NCBI GenBank assembly: GCA_941918925.1
Contig: OW799234.1
Coordinates: forward strand, 70,679,043 to 70,743,042
Direction: 5' to 3'
From: Phyto melanocephala
Taxonomy: Eukaryota; Arthropoda; Insecta; Diptera; Rhinophoridae
DNA length: 64,000 nucleotides
In this document: one piece after another, positions 34,095 through 47,292 of the stretch
Numbering within the stretch: position 1 is the first letter of the stretch
Layout of the letters: each line of letters starts with the position of its first letter
Program-made: the position numbers and the translations under genes
Notes under the pieces: generated by a model
What the model was told of the DNA's origin: nothing
Seen by the model: only the letters and a program-made list of their open reading frames with translations
Databases searched by the model: none

Positions 34095-35607
34095 CCGGAG
34101 GTTGTTAATAAAAGTAACTTGTAATAAGTTTACCCCAATAGAGCAAATAAATTAATTTTTCATAAATTACACCAAATGCTTTTCTTTTTTTTTTTTTGTG
34201 AGGGGTGCCTCTTCCGCTGGTCTGATCTTATCGATTTTCATTCGAAGAAGTAAACTAATATCACTGCCAATCAAACAGAAATTAAGGCCTAGAATTATTG
34301 TAGTTCAGCAGATATACCATTAGATATATTTTCTTTTTATAGAGGGTACCATGCCAATCATGTATTCATATCCAATTTTTTTAATGTATTGGAAAATTCT
34401 TATTAAAATTGTAAAATTTGTTGTACTAAGATTTAACATTTAGTTCCTGAAATATGTCGTAAAATTACTTTTTTTTAAATGTCGGGTATCACTTCCTCTT
34501 TTCTAATCATATAAATTTTTAGCTGTGATAAGACAAATGAAATAGAAGTAAACCACATAAAGTTTAAAATTTTTAAAATTAAAGTTTTTATACATTTTAT
34601 ACAATTTTTTTTTCTCTTTATATGAAAGATGCCACGCCTAGCTTTCTATTCCAGCTCAACTATGCAAGGTCTTATTATAAAATCCAACACGAATAAAGAA
34701 TATTTAAAAAAATAGACAAGTCCGTTCAGCAGTTCTCTGATTTAATATAAATTAACATAATAGGCATGGTCAATTTTACTTTTCGCAAAAACCTAAGATA
34801 GGTTATTGCAAATATTTAAAAAAAATAAAAAGTAAAAAATAAAAAATTGCCAAATTGGTGAAGCTGATCTGAAAAGATGCGCTTACTAACGAATGACATT
34901 TGAATTGTTGTTATATTGACTCAGGTCTTACCACAGTTCTTATAAAAAACTTAACACAAAATTTAAGTTTATTTTATTTTCAATATTTCACTAATCCTTC
35001 GTGCTGCAAAACGAATAAAAAGAATAGAAAATCAATTAAAAAATTATATCGAACACAATATGCAAAAGTATTCCGTCATTCTGCAGGATCATCACTTTTA
35101 GCCTATCTTGTACATATGCAATCATATCTTTCAATAAATTGTCAACCGTACTATTATCTATTATCTTTTTATCTATAGGCCAAGCCATTTTTGATATTAT
35201 TTTAGTGTATAAAGTGCGTAATATTTTAATGAATGTAAATCTCAAAATTAAATGACATTCAACGTAGATTGCATGACTCGTAGACAGTCGAAATTTAAAT
35301 GTAAATTATTTAATAGACTAGTAGCAGAGCATGAAGAAATTAATAAACGTACGTGGCAAATGTTAATTTATGTTACATTTTATTGTAATGACTAACAAAT
35401 AATACATAATACATTGGACATCAATTGGGTCAACTGTGTTACAGTTAATGTCAAATAGAATGGTATAAATTTGACACTTAATTGACATGTACGAATACGA
35501 AGAGGTAATACACACACTCGCACACACACACATACAAACAATGTTATGCAACAAATTGTAAGTAGGGTTTACAGTTGTGTAAAATTTTTTTATTTTATTC
35601 GTGATTT
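34095..35607. other. Spacer, nothing recognised
   Basis: Overlapping ORFs at 34900-35245 on both strands show no known motif. A CA microsatellite lies at 35508-35535. Confidence 0.3.
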
Positions 35608-35840
35608 TTATACTCTTCACACGAGTGTGTAAAATAACTTTGTCATTCCATTTATAATTTCTACAATATTTATTTGAGATTCTTTAAAGTATATATGTTT
35701 TGAATTTTTATAGATAGAGGAATTGAATTAGGCTAAGTTTGTCCGTCTGTCCATTTGTCTGTGTGTATGTTTAAATCAACTTTTTGAAGCCCCCACGTAT
35801 ATCTCAGTTACTTGTATGGTACCAATTTATTAGTTATGCT
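35608..35840 (-). mobile_element. Mini-me-like fragment (C4)
   Basis: tttttatactcttcacacga, 'tttgtcattcc', 'ttctttaaagtatatatgtt', GTCCGTCTGTCCATTTGTCT and 'tcaactttttgaagccccc' follow in the same order as in B4 and B5. The rest of the element is absent after about 35840. Confidence 0.7.
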
Positions 35841-36430
35841 TTGAGGAATTTACAATATGGCGAGCTTAGCTAAAAGCGAAAGAACACGATTACCTTAGTT
35901 TTTCATTAACACAAAGTCATATTTTGCAGCTCCTATGGAACTACCACAACTTTTTACTTACATATAAAGTGTGTATTGTTGGCAGGATTTACAAAAAATT
36001 ATGGTTAAATAGTCAAATACGGACAAAGTTATCGACGCAAAAATTTTGGGAAAAATTTAAGTTAAAAGTTAAAATTATAGATATTTTAAATAACGATTGG
36101 TCGCAGTATCACTTTATAATTGCCAGTTATGGTCATTACATGATGGTTGAAACTGTGTGAAAGAAACACCCGAATGTAGCACTTTTACTTATTGTAAGTC
36201 AATTTAAGGCAGTGGCGTTATTTAAACACTTACTGACTTATTTAAGAAAATTAAAAATATATTAAGAAAGGTTCATAGAACTAATTTTTTATTTAACTCT
36301 CAACTATTATAAATAAGAATATTAGACTGCATTCAATAGCAATCTATATTATACACAAGTTAAAAGACTAACCCCATGAGTTGTCATGCCAAGTAAATAC
36401 CATTAATGGCGGTTTTATATTGCATTTGGG
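35841..36430. other. Spacer, nothing recognised
   Basis: Includes a 78-codon ORF (35924-36160) with no recognised family. Confidence 0.3.
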
Positions 36431-36960
36431 TTTTTATACCCACCAACAAAAAATATTGGGGGTATACTTCATTCTGTCGTTCCGTTTGTAACACATCGAA
36501 GTATTCATTTTAAACCTCATAAAGTATATATATATTCCGAATCGGGGTTTAATTTTATGACGATCTAGCTATGCCCTTCTGTCTGTTAAAAGCACGATAG
36601 AGCTCGGACGGAAAAAGCTAGGTGTCTCAAATTTTGCCAGAATATTAGTTACACACAGGATTTGCTTGGTATTGGAAATGGATTAAATCGGTATATAAGG
36701 AAGAGAATTATAGCTCATAATGCAAGAGTAGGTTATAAAAAGACCGTGTCCTTCCAACATCGAACTATGATACATCGAATGTATATTTTCTGGGTAAAAG
36801 CAATATTTTTCCCTGAAAATTTTTCAAATCTATACATTACGAAAGGAGTTGTAGAACAAAATGTACGAAAATTTACACCGCACAGTGCCTTTTGTGGTTT
36901 ATTTAAAATTAAAAATTTTTATTTTATTGTTGAACTAAATGTTTTAAAGACTCTATGATT
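36431..36960 (-). mobile_element. Mini-me-like element, type A, 3' half (A3)
   Basis: gtttttatacccaccaacaa/ttgggggtatac end hairpin, then 'cataaagtatatatatattc', 'tgacgatctagctatgccct', 'gagctcggacggaaaaagct' and 'gaagagaattatagctcata', all inverted to A1 and A2. The 98-codon ORF inside is the reverse of the element and not a gene. The far part is missing. Confidence 0.7.
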
Positions 36961-37111
36961 TTTTTGCTAATTTCTGAACGATTTGTCCAAAAATCTTTAC
37001 ATATGTAATTGCTAACAAATTGGCTTAGGGGTTGGTTATCCGAGAGCTAACAAATCTTAATTATAGTGTTGAAAACATAAAGAAAAAACTGACATAGCTT
37101 TTTATTATATA

Positions 37112-37640
37112 AGTGGTGGTTAAATTTTAAGGGCAAATTTTTAATATGAACCACACCATCATCGGGTGTGGCCGGTTGGGCAGTTACTGTGAATGCTGTC
37201 CGCTATCGTGAGATGATAACGAACTTTTTATGGCCCGAATTGTGGCTTCAACAGGACGGTGCCACTTGCCACAGAGCTAACTAAACAATGGCTCTTTTGA
37301 GCGACAAATTCAATGCCCGTGTTATCTCATGTGGTGGCGATATCAATTGGCCGCCAAGATCATGTGATTTGACACCGTTGGATTTCTTTCTTTAGGGTCA
37401 TTTGAAAGAAAAGGTGCACGTCGATAAGCCAGCAACAATTGAAAAGCTAATGGATGAGATACTAACACAATAACGGTATAGAACCTCAGTTTTGCCTCAG
37501 TGTCATCGAAAATTTAGACCATCGGATTGAGATATGCGGCCGAGGTCGCGGCGGCCATTTGGCCGATATTCATACATAATTGAACCATAACAATATTATA
37601 ATAAAAAGATATGACAATAATTTTCTAACCTACCTACCTA
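37112..37640 (+). mobile_element. Rosa-type mariner (DD41D), deleted copy
   Basis: The left end agtggtggttaaattttaag is the inverted form of the right end at 28811-28830. After a short leader the sequence jumps to the transposase: WAVTVNAVRYREMITNFLWP, LQQDGATCHR (second Asp, codon 37255), INWPPRSCDLTPLDFFL (third Asp, codon 37381). 41 residues lie between them: DD41D. Two stops (TAA in RAN*TMA, TAG in FFL*GHL) and loss of the N-terminal half make it inactive. The C-terminal trailer 'ggccatttggccgatatt' matches that at 28690. Confidence 0.8.
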
Positions 37641-37664
37641 TCTCCAATATTTATTAATCTCCAA

Positions 37665-37862
37665 ATGTTTCTGAAATATTGATACCACATTTAAACATGA
37701 GCAACATAAAGTCGATTAAAAAATGTATATCAACCAACACACGGACAGACGAATAGATGGACTTTGACCAGTCCATTTCCATACTGAAAGGTAAAAGAAA
37801 ATGTATACTTCATGTGATAACAAATTAATATTGTAGAAATTATAAGTTAAATGACAAAGCTA
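37665..37862 (+). mobile_element. Mini-me-like fragment (C5)
   Basis: 'tgtttctgaaatattgatac', 'atcaaccaacacacggacag', 'atgtatacttcatgtgataa', 'attataagttaaatgacaaa' follow the order of the type C 3' half. No ends. Confidence 0.6.
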
Positions 37863-40800
37863 AATGTATAGGAAGTAATGTGCAACGCACGCTTTATTCT
37901 AGCGCATTAGCCTTTCAACTTATAAATAGTGTGTAATAGGTTTAAAGTATATTCTCGAATATGTTTTTTTACTTGCTGCGAAATAATTGAACATAAACAT
38001 TTATAAAGTAAGAGCTGAATTCTCTCTGATTTGGCTTAGATTCGTACGTCCACCTTGTGAAGGTTGGCGGTAGTCGAGTATATGTACACTTATAAAAAGG
38101 GTTACCTCCCATAGCTAAGGAAATATTTAAGTTTGAACTTTTTGGCTGAACTTATTTTATATATATTTTACTTTACTTTTACTTTTACTAAGGTTAAAAA
38201 TTATTTTAAAATTATCACCTGGATCATCCCAGATAAAATACGAAAAACATTTAAATAATATTCATGTAGATATTTGATTTGCAAAAGAAAGTTACAAACA
38301 TCCAAATCAAGAACATTCAAACAGTCTAAATTTTTATATCTCTATTTAAAAAAAAAATATATTTGAAGACATACCAATTTCGTTGCAGATATAGGACAGC
38401 AATATAACACTTGCGATGCTTTTTAACGCAATTTTTATAAAACTAAATTCATGACGAATGATAAGAAATTAATGATTTGTTTTTATTATTTTTTTTTATC
38501 AAAAACTTATGTTTTTATTTGCTTAAAATTATAATTTAAAATTACAAGGTATATTCAATCATCAGCTTATTTACAACTTCAGCTTTTTTAACAATTCTCT
38601 CTCATCTCTCATTTATCTATCAGGTGTCAAACTTCATATACAAAAAACATGAACAAAAAGTTCTCTCCAAACTATGATTACCAGATGAATAAATACGTCC
38701 TAATGAAATTGACGTATAATTGAAGACGACCTCAAAAAAATTCATTCCCCAAATAAAAAAAAAATACTTTTCGCAACACACGCAACAGCACTTGGAGCTA
38801 ACATTTCACTTTATACCACAGTAGTGAACAAAATTTTTTTTTACTTAAATGAAATAAAATTGAAAACTAAATTAAAAAAAATAAACAATTATTTTTCAAA
38901 ATACTGCCAACAAATGTTGCAAAACTCTTGCAAATTTTCCCGGAAACTTGTTCCATTACAACTTTGAACTAGAAACCCTACGTGCAATGCTGAATTCATA
39001 CATTATTGAACACACATCATCTTATATCTCAGTTGAAATGAAAGTTTAAACTTAAGCCACCACGTACCTTTAATTCTACTCGGGTAAATATAAATAAATG
39101 TTCAATTTACATGTTGCTGCAGCATGTGGGGCTCTTTGGATATAAGAACACAAGCATTTCTTCATTATATTGAAGCATTTTAAATAAAACCACAAATTTT
39201 CATTTTAAAGGATTTAAATACAGATTTTGTTTACCCATCATGGAAGTACAGGCTGGCTACATAATGGGTGAGCTGGTGGTAGTGAAAAAAATGCTATAAA
39301 TTAATTTAAAACATTTTCTAAATGAAATGAAAAACTATTTTACCTTTTTATTGCTGTATATGGCTGAAAAGACTACAACACGGTCGCACACATACCATCC
39401 CACCCCACAACCGAAGGCAATGAAAAGGGCCACCAAAAAAAAAAAAAAAATACAATTTAGATAAAATCTCAGCAGGATAGTATAAGAATTTATTGTTCTT
39501 ATTTTATTATTTTCGGTTGTATTTTGTGATTTTGGTCATTTCAACTCTAACCAACGTTTTGCACAGAACCCTTTCTGTTGCCTGTTTTTAATTTTTTCTC
39601 TCTATCACTTTTACTGTTTTGTGTGCCATGAATTTTTATGAGTTTGTATGTGACTCTGCGATGAGGATAATGGGTGATAAAGGTTGAAAGGACAAATACT
39701 TTGTAACTTGTTGTTAGTTAAGATAGCAGAATAGAACATAATTTTTCATTACTTTACAAGCGAAAGTGTGTGTTTGTGTCAATAATTCAAAAAATTATGT
39801 TTCTCAAAGCAAATGAAAACATTTTTCAAATTAAGTTTAAGTGGGTGTAAAATATAAAACAGAAACTTGTGAATGAATATAATAAAAGGTGAATTTCGTG
39901 AATGTATGATAAGGGAAATTACACAACAATAATGGGTTGTGGGGGGATATTAAATAAATTATACATGTTTTTATTTTAAAAGCTGTAAGTTCTCCAAAGG
40001 AAGAGTCATTCAATTTGTCATTAAATTAGTGAAAAAGTGTGAGCAAGTAAACGAAATGCTCGTTGTGCCACAATAAGAATAATAATTCAAAGCAAATGCT
40101 ATTTAGATATCGTTGTGGGAGGGTATAGTATTAAATGGGTTAAGATCTTTCCTCTAAATTATCAAATAGACAAAGGGTAGGTAACAAGTTGATAAGAACA
40201 TCATGGGATCGATAAACTCAAGTTATCAGCGGCGATAATTTCTTTTGTACACTCGGTGCGGGCTCAGTTTTAATAAAGATCGTGCAAAAAAGTATATATG
40301 GTCATGAATTGATTCATATAATTGCGTATTCCTGATCAGATAGACGATAATGCCCACCGTAAGCTTACCGAAGTGCTCAGTAAGTTTGGCGAATTGAGCG
40401 AGATGTTTGGAAACTAATGTCCATCTTTTTTTTTTAATGAGCATGACAGCTAGTTTTACGGGATAACTATTAAAGTTTAGGGTTAAAACTATAACACTAC
40501 TTTCTATGTGTTTTTATAATTGTACCCACTAGCCCGTAGCTTATAGACCAAATATCGAACATGCTTTTTCACTTATATATTTATCTCGCTGAATGAAATA
40601 AAATGTCTATCTCATCCCGTTGCGTAATCTACTCGATTCGAACAAATATATTTAACAATGCCAAAATAATCCCTATAATGTTTTAAAATTTTAAATTAAT
40701 GGAAACAATTTCAATGCCCGACCTAAAGTGTATATGTCCAGGAGTATTATTTGAAAATGCAAAAACTTATGGTTATGCCTCAGATTTAAATCTAGCCTCT

Positions 40801-41277
40801 CGTTAGTTGATCGATTTTAATCTGCTATTGATTTTTTAATTATTCTTTCTAATTAAAGGAAATATTTGTTAAATTTTTTTTTTTTTTTTTGAAGGTACAC
40901 CTCTAAATGTTCTGAAAGTGAGAAAAGCACTTTAAAATGTCTTAAACTCTTTGGTATTGCGCCAAAAAATTTGTTTTAACAAAAAACGCTTCTTGAATTG
41001 TTGACTTAGTGCTTACCTACTTCAAAGAGCAATTCTAGAAGACATGATTTTCCACTTTGTAGTTCCCTTGTTTCTCTTTTTTCACGGACAGCTTAAATAT
41101 GTATTCCCCTTATGCACTGGTGGTAAAGGTAGCATCAAGTAAGGATGAAATATAAAAAAGCTACTGAAATAAACTAGTAGGCTTTTTTCAACTGCTAAAA
41201 CAATAAGCAGTTAAGAAGACATAATTTGTTGTGCTTTCATGTGCAAAAAACTTAAAAATGTATATGGTTGCGATATG
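37863..41277. other. Spacer, nothing recognised
   Basis: 3.4 kb without elements of the window's families and without a supported ORF; poly-A/T runs at 39433 and 40875. This is one of the better candidates for unique host non-coding DNA. Confidence 0.4.
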
Positions 41278-41431
41278 TTAACACGTTAACTGCCACCATA
41301 TAAAAAAAAATATTAAAAAAATTGTTTTTTTCGAAAAATGGCTTTAGAGTGATCGTTACAATTATTTTAAATGTTCTAACGTTGTCACGTGTTATTTATG
41401 TTACTTTGTGTGTAATTACAGCAAGTGTCCT

Positions 41432-41493
41432 CCGGTGGATCACATGGCACCGTATAAATGCTTTGTTTATAGTGGTGCCACATGTACCACCGG
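41432..41493. repeat. Subterminal inverted repeat around a TATA-like box
   Basis: ccggtggatcacatggcacc (41432-41451) is inverted at 41474-41493 (ggtgccacatgtaccaccgg). gtataaatg lies in the loop. Probably part of the piggyBac end, for transposase binding or promoter use. Confidence 0.55.
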
Positions 41494-41572
41494 TGGTCAC
41501 ATGTGTATTGCACTTATTTCATTTAGTGTTTATTCCTTCTTTCAGTATATTGACATAAGAGTTAAACGAATA

Positions 41573-43115
41573 ATGGCAAATAACATTTCACGTATTCCAC
41601 CTAAGCTTTTTTAGGGCAAAATTAACCAAAACGAAGAATCTGATGACAACGACCTTGATTTTAAAGATTCGAGTTCGAGTGAATACATGTCTTCTGATAC
41701 TGAGTCCAGCGATATGGATAATACATTATTGGAAGACGAATCTTTTGTTGATGTACATATTCCATCTAACGTATGGACTTCCGTCACTGGAACAACACTA
41801 AAGACGTTATTTTTCTTAGATTACTGTACACCACATATATCCGAATTGGGGCCTCAAGCAAAACCAATTGATATCTTTAATTTTATGGTAACGGAAGAAG
41901 TGTATGTATTAATAGTACTCCAAACAAATTTGAACGCCCAACAGTTCGTAGCCAAAATCCATTATTACTCGTGGATCCCGCATTAAGAGATGGAGTGATA
42001 CAATTGTAATGTATATGGGCTTAGTAAAGTATCCATCTATTTCGCTGTACTGAAGCAATAGTCAATTTTATAGAAACAATTTTGTTCCACAAGTAATGTC
42101 GCGAAATCGATTTCAGCTACTTTTAAAATTTATCCATTTTGCCAACAACTCTGAAATTGATAGCAATCGCCTTGGTAAGGTAAGCCATTTGCTTCAAATT
42201 CTTGAGAAAAACTACGTTAATATTAGAGTTCCTGGCGAAATTTTAGCTGTTGACGAAAGCACGATTCCTTGGCGAGGAAGGCTACAGTTTCGTCAGTATA
42301 ACCCTGGAAAGTCACACAAATATGGAGTAAAAGTTTACAAGCTTTGTGATCCCAGTGGATATACTTATACTAGCTCCATATATGGCGGAAAATGTGATGA
42401 ACAACATCAGGGAGGTAGACCAACAACAAACACCTCTCATAGCACTCAGATTGTTTAAGACCTTGCTGATAAATATTTAGACGAAGGAAAAACAATTGCC
42501 ACGGATAATTATTACACATCTGTAGCACTAGCTAAATTACTAATAGATCGTAGGACATATCTTGTTGGAACTCTTCGCAGTAACAGATGTAGGAATCCAA
42601 CAGATGTAATAAAAGCAAAATTAAAAAAGAATAATGTTATTGGTTATGAAAACTCGGGTATAGTAATTGCAAAGTGGAAAGACAAGCGAGATGTTCTAAT
42701 GCTTAGCACAAAACACAATTTAGATGTTATTGGCACTGGAAAACGAAACCGCAATAATATGGAAATAAAGAAGTTGAAGATGATCATGGAGTATAATGTG
42801 GCTAAGCAGGGGACAGATATTTCAGTTCAGATGGCTTGTTTTTTTACGCCTTTGCGCAAAACGATTCGGTGGGACCACAAAGTTGTCTTAGAATTTCTTT
42901 TTAGTACATCAGTAGTGAATGCATTAGTGATTTACAAGGAGTTTTACGCCAATATCCAAATTTTAGAGTTCCAACAATCACTCTGTGAAGCTCTTTGTGA
43001 AGTTAGTCTTTCAACCACATCTAGCAGCAACAAACACACCATGAAGACATACGAAACAAGAGATAAAAATAACAGGAAATCTAGAAAACGTTGTGTCAGC
43101 TGTTTTAGCTGTTAA
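41573..43115 (+). pseudogene. piggyBac transposase (PGBD-like), broken
   Basis: ATG at 41573 starts MANNISRIPPKLF, then TAG, then an acidic leader (NEESDDNDLDFKDSSSSEYM) as in PGBD proteins. DYCTPHISELGPQAKPIDIF and NFMVTEEVYVLIVLQTN match the entry into the DDE_Tnp_1_7 domain. A frameshift at about 41950 moves to a frame reading MYMGLVKYPSISLY, then MSRNRFQLLLKFIHFANNSE. From 42096 one frame runs to 43115, broken by a TAA at 42456. Catalytic blocks: AVDESTIPWRGRL (first Asp) and ATDNYYTS (second Asp). KQGTDISVQMAC keeps the first Asp of the D-x-x-D-Q-M block but has Val for the second. PLRKTIRWDHKVVLE follows. The Cys-rich C-terminal finger is cut short after KRCVSCFSC. At least two stops, one shift and one conserved Asp lost: inactive. 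Confidence 0.85.
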
Positions 43116-43121
43116 TTCTGT

Positions 43122-43330
43122 TATTAACAGTAATCGCTATGGAATAATCTCTTGAAACTAAAATATGTTTTAATTTCTTTGTGCAACTTCGATTTGCTAT
43201 TAAAATATTTTGGTAAACACCTTAATTTTTTAGCATTAAAATGACATTGACTAGAAAGCTATATGTACGAAATTTCATCATCATACCCCTAAATCTGTCG
43301 GTTTTATGAGGTTTTTAATTTTATTAAAGA
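43122..43330 (+). mobile_element. Mini-me-like fragment, type A (A4)
   Basis: 'tattaacagtaatcgctatg', 'tctttgtgcaacttcgattt', 'acattgactagaaagctata', 'gttttatgaggtttttaatt' match the middle of A1 and A2 in order. It abuts the piggyBac ORF end. Confidence 0.65.
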
Positions 43331-43334
43331 ATGA

Positions 43335-45470
43335 AGTCTGCACTGCTTACAATTCAAACAATTCAAATTCAAATTTATTATTCGGTGGAAGATTACATTA
43401 CAAATTTTGTATAAAATAAATTAGATCATACATAGTATGTCATTTACAACCTAAATGTTTTAACCAATAAGCCCTCTCTATCCAATTTAAAATATGATCT
43501 ATTGCTTATGTTGAAAACAATTAATAATAACCAGCAAAAAAGACAAATGATTAAACTTCCCCTTTACCACAATACTTTTGAATTCAAAACATTCATTTAA
43601 AACATTTCAGTATCATTAATTTTATTTCCGTTTTGTTTTTTTTTTTTTAATTTTTACTTCAAACTCCGCATACGTCTTGTTAACTGTCAACATCGATTTT
43701 TTATGCACACTATGCTAATGTCTATTTTGTCTATTTGGCAGTCTATATCTCGCTTTATTCGTTTACAGGACCACAGTTGTTTAGAAAATAAATAAATCAA
43801 TTTTCGCCTGCATAAATATTCAACCATTTACAAAGGACCAGAACAAAGGAATCACTCAAACTTCTAAAGAAAAAAGCTTGTCTTTCGGGTAACAATTTCG
43901 CTTAAAGAATTTTAAGTAAAACGAGGGAAAAAGTGAAAACTTGCAAAGAAAATATACAAAAAAAATATTTGAAGAATAAAAAAAAATATGTGGAAAATAT
44001 AGCATAACACGCGATTACACACCCACACTTATCCATACATACATGTGTATGCATTGTACACAAAGCACATATACATACATATGTACATGGTACAATGGGG
44101 TGCAACTTTTCTTGACACAAGAGTATCCTTGGGATAGTCTGACTTGACTCCCTTTTTTTATGAACAAATGACTTTAAGGAAACCGTCGATTTGAATGTTA
44201 GGGAATAGTCGTGCTGTCTTGTGAATATTTTTATTTCATTTTTCTTAATGTTTTTTTTTTTCTTCTGTTTTTGTTTATAAAATAAAAAGGAGCTTTTCCT
44301 GTTTCAGGAAAGAAAAAATAAAATACCAAAATTATGTTTACGAAGGGTATATTTTATTTTATTTCGTTGCTGTTGTTGTAGCTTTTTTATTTATTTTTTT
44401 TTCATATTTTTCCTTTCTACCGCTATGATTGATGGATTTAACTTAACTGTCTGTCCAGTTAAACATTTTTGGTATTTTGGTCTTTACTAAACAGTACAAC
44501 GTACTCTACTGCTGCAGTCATAACAATAGCAGAATCGTTTATCAATACAGTTCTTTTAATGCAAAAACTTAAAACAGAGAAGTTAGTTAAAGTTTTTACA
44601 AATAGAAAGTTTGCGAATATTTTCTATTTTAATATGACAGATAGAATCTTGTTGAACTCCTTTATTATGTTAAATGGACAGCCGACGAAAGTGATTTATA
44701 AAGAGACGCTATGGATATTTTGCGTTTTTTCAGAGCTGTGTCGTGTTAAAGCCCATGTTTTCTTAACATATTCAACGTGTCACATAAACCGTGTGTTTCC
44801 TAAGGTTTAAAGCAAACATCATGGCTACAATCACCGATCATTGTTAATTTGTAAAACAAATATGAGTTACAAAGCAATGACTTCACTTCAATGACGTTTT
44901 ATAATAATATATTGTAAAAAAGACTTCAGTGGACCATCTACATTTGAAAGTATTTCCCAAATAGTGTCTATAAGTCCGATCATTTCTTTTCATTTATCAA
45001 GGAAAATTGCTCTTTCATAAATTTTCTGATATCGTAATGTTTTCGAAGTAACACCTCTTCTTTATGCTATCTTTGTTTCTTTTTATGTATATTTTGATTT
45101 ATTTTAAAAACACATAAGTTCCGTGTTCGGGGAGAATTTCAATAGTGGAAACAAATAGTTTATTGAGAAGGTAAAATATTATTCTCTCTACTTCGGCCTT
45201 TAAAAAAACACAAATCCTTATACCTTGAATGAATTTTTAAAAACAGCACGCATAAAAATATGATATGATGTAATGCTAGGGTCAAACATTGAATAATCGC
45301 AAGTTTTCTGCATTCAACTTCAAGTCCTCAAACAATGCTGGGCATATAATTATAGATTTGAAGTGCAAGTATTTAAAAACAAAAGAAATATTTACCCCTA
45401 ATAACAAAAAGCCATATGAAATGAAATCTAAAATCTAGACTAATGTCTAGACTATGTCGTGAAGACTATA
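43335..45470. other. Spacer, nothing recognised
   Basis: Contains a catacata microsatellite near 44035 and a 113-codon ORF (44469-44810) that begins with TTG and has no recognised family. Nothing supported. Confidence 0.3.
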
Positions 45471-45474
45471 ATCA

Positions 45475-45493
45475 GATTCGGCACAGCCGAATC
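45475..45493. repeat. Isolated mini-me end palindrome
   Basis: gattcggcacagccgaatc is the terminal palindrome of the mini-me-like families, alone here. A second palindrome, tctagactaatgtctaga, lies at 45434-45451. Possibly the scar of an element end. Confidence 0.6.
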
Positions 45494-45499
45494 ACAGTT

Positions 45500-47290
45500 C
45501 CTATAATAGGAGAACAATTTTTATTATGATTTGAATTTAAAAGGTATTTCAAAATCCTAAAAAAAAATGGTTTGATGTGAGACTAAAGGTTTTATATATA
45601 CCACACCATCATCTATAACAAAAACTGGTTGTTTTCTACGATTACGTTTAAAAGTTTAATTTTACATAGAATCTGTAACACTACTATTTATCTTATCGCA
45701 TCTGTATAAACAAATGTGTTTGTAGGTGTTTTATTTATTTCTTATTGTCCTGCATTATAAACCAGTTCGTTTGTTATTTTTGTTTGGTTGTTTCTTCTTA
45801 TTTCTCTTTCCAGTTTTTTTCTCCTGTTGTCATAATTTTAAGGCGTTTATCTTTAATGCCACTAGCATTAGTTACCCTCATTGCTTGCTGTTGGCCGCCA
45901 GTTGGATGAATTCTTCGAATTCTTGTTGCCAGCATAAAAAAAAAGAAAAGAAGATCAGAAAATGTATAAAAAAGGCAACTCGTTTAATGATTTATAAAAA
46001 AAAATGCCAACTAACAAACCAAAACTAACCATTTTTTTCTGACATGGATCAACAAGGATTCGTTAACACTGTGGTTAAATTTTTAATATTTTTTAGAAGT
46101 CTTTTTTTGTTGTTAATTTAATACTTGGAACTTACTTTTTGTGGATTTTCTATAGCAAAAAGGATTTATTAAATTGAAAAAGGTTGCCATTTTGATAAAT
46201 GATGAATCTTAGATGTTGAGGTTAACTGAAAGTGGCCTAAATTAATACTTAACTGCTTTTAGTACAGAATTTGTCAACATATTTCTATAGAAATGCAATT
46301 TAAAGAAAACTTTTTAAAAATATTTAATTTATAAATAGTCTTTTGAGCATAAAAATTCAAATTAAATTATTAAAAATATCCTGTGTTCAAAAGAAAATTA
46401 TCCTGAATTTCTAAGAGATAGAAAATTCTTAAAAATTGTTGTAGAAAATTCTTCCCGATTTCTTAGGAATTAGGGAGTAATTTTAGCACCACTTAACAAA
46501 TTTTGCCTTTAAAACGTTGTAAGATTTTATTCCTTCTAACCAAATTTTGCACCTTTGGTGACATGTAAGGGATGTTTTTTTTTTTGTTAAAAAAACCACG
46601 GCCAAAATATTTTAGAAAAAATATTCCTCACAGTATTATACTCCATATATTCTTTACCTAAATTTTGAGGGTCTCATGGTTACCATGGCAACTCAAGGCA
46701 AGAAGATACAATTCAAATTCATACGTAAACTTTTAAAATTAATAAACGTGCCTCCTCTGCCAGAGTGCGTTTGTTTGAAAGTAAATCTTTGTGTTAATAA
46801 TTGTTATATTTTTATCCCCTAATTTTGTATTATGTGATCTAAATTTGAAATAGTACAACCAATTGACTATTGTAGTATTCTTGCAGATAACGCAACATAT
46901 ACAAAGTACAATTCATAGAGGACTAGAAGTTATTCAAACGTAGCCCAAATAAACAGTGTAAACATTGTCAATTTAACATTACAATTTGCTTAGGCTAAAA
47001 CATAGAACTCGTCTTTTTGTGACATTAAAGTAAATTAAAATTTAGCCTGTATCATCACTCGATGTATCCTAATACAGCTCTCAATAACGTTCGTGTAATC
47101 CTTAAAAATCATTGCCATTAAATACTTGTCATTTAATTCTAAACTCTTGTTTGAAAACTTAATGTAATTTAGAAATGTACTTCAACATCTGGCAACTCTG
47201 TCGGAGAAAAAAAACTCAAAAAATAATATAGAAAATTACTTATAACAAATGTCGCTGTTTTGAACGTTAAAAATGTTTTTCTTGTGTTTC
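45500..47290. other. Spacer, nothing recognised
   Basis: No gene or element; short ORF at 45726 starts with GTG and is low-complexity. Confidence 0.35.
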
Positions 47291-47292
47291 TA

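Larger units (their letters stand above)
41278..43118 (+). mobile_element. piggyBac-like element, right end lost
   Basis: TTAA at 41278 is followed by cacgttaactgccacc, a plausible piggyBac-type terminal repeat. A subterminal inverted repeat at 41432-41493 precedes a transposase pseudogene. On the right, a type A mini-me-like fragment begins right after the ORF, so the 3' end is missing. Confidence 0.6.

Noticed and set aside
35036..35245. 69-codon minus-strand ORF resembling a protein C-terminus
   Set aside because: Looked transposase-like at first, but I could not name a motif, and the antisense frame is open too.
36662..36958. 98-codon plus-strand ORF
   Set aside because: Reverse strand of mini-me-like copy A3; no protein family features.
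41408..41614. 68-codon ORF upstream of the piggyBac frame as a separate gene
   Set aside because: Its last 13 residues are the transposase start at ATG 41573; the rest is the element's 5' untranslated region and inverted repeat.
44469..44810. 113-codon ORF
   Set aside because: Starts with TTG, no motif, no splice context; likely chance in A/T-rich DNA.
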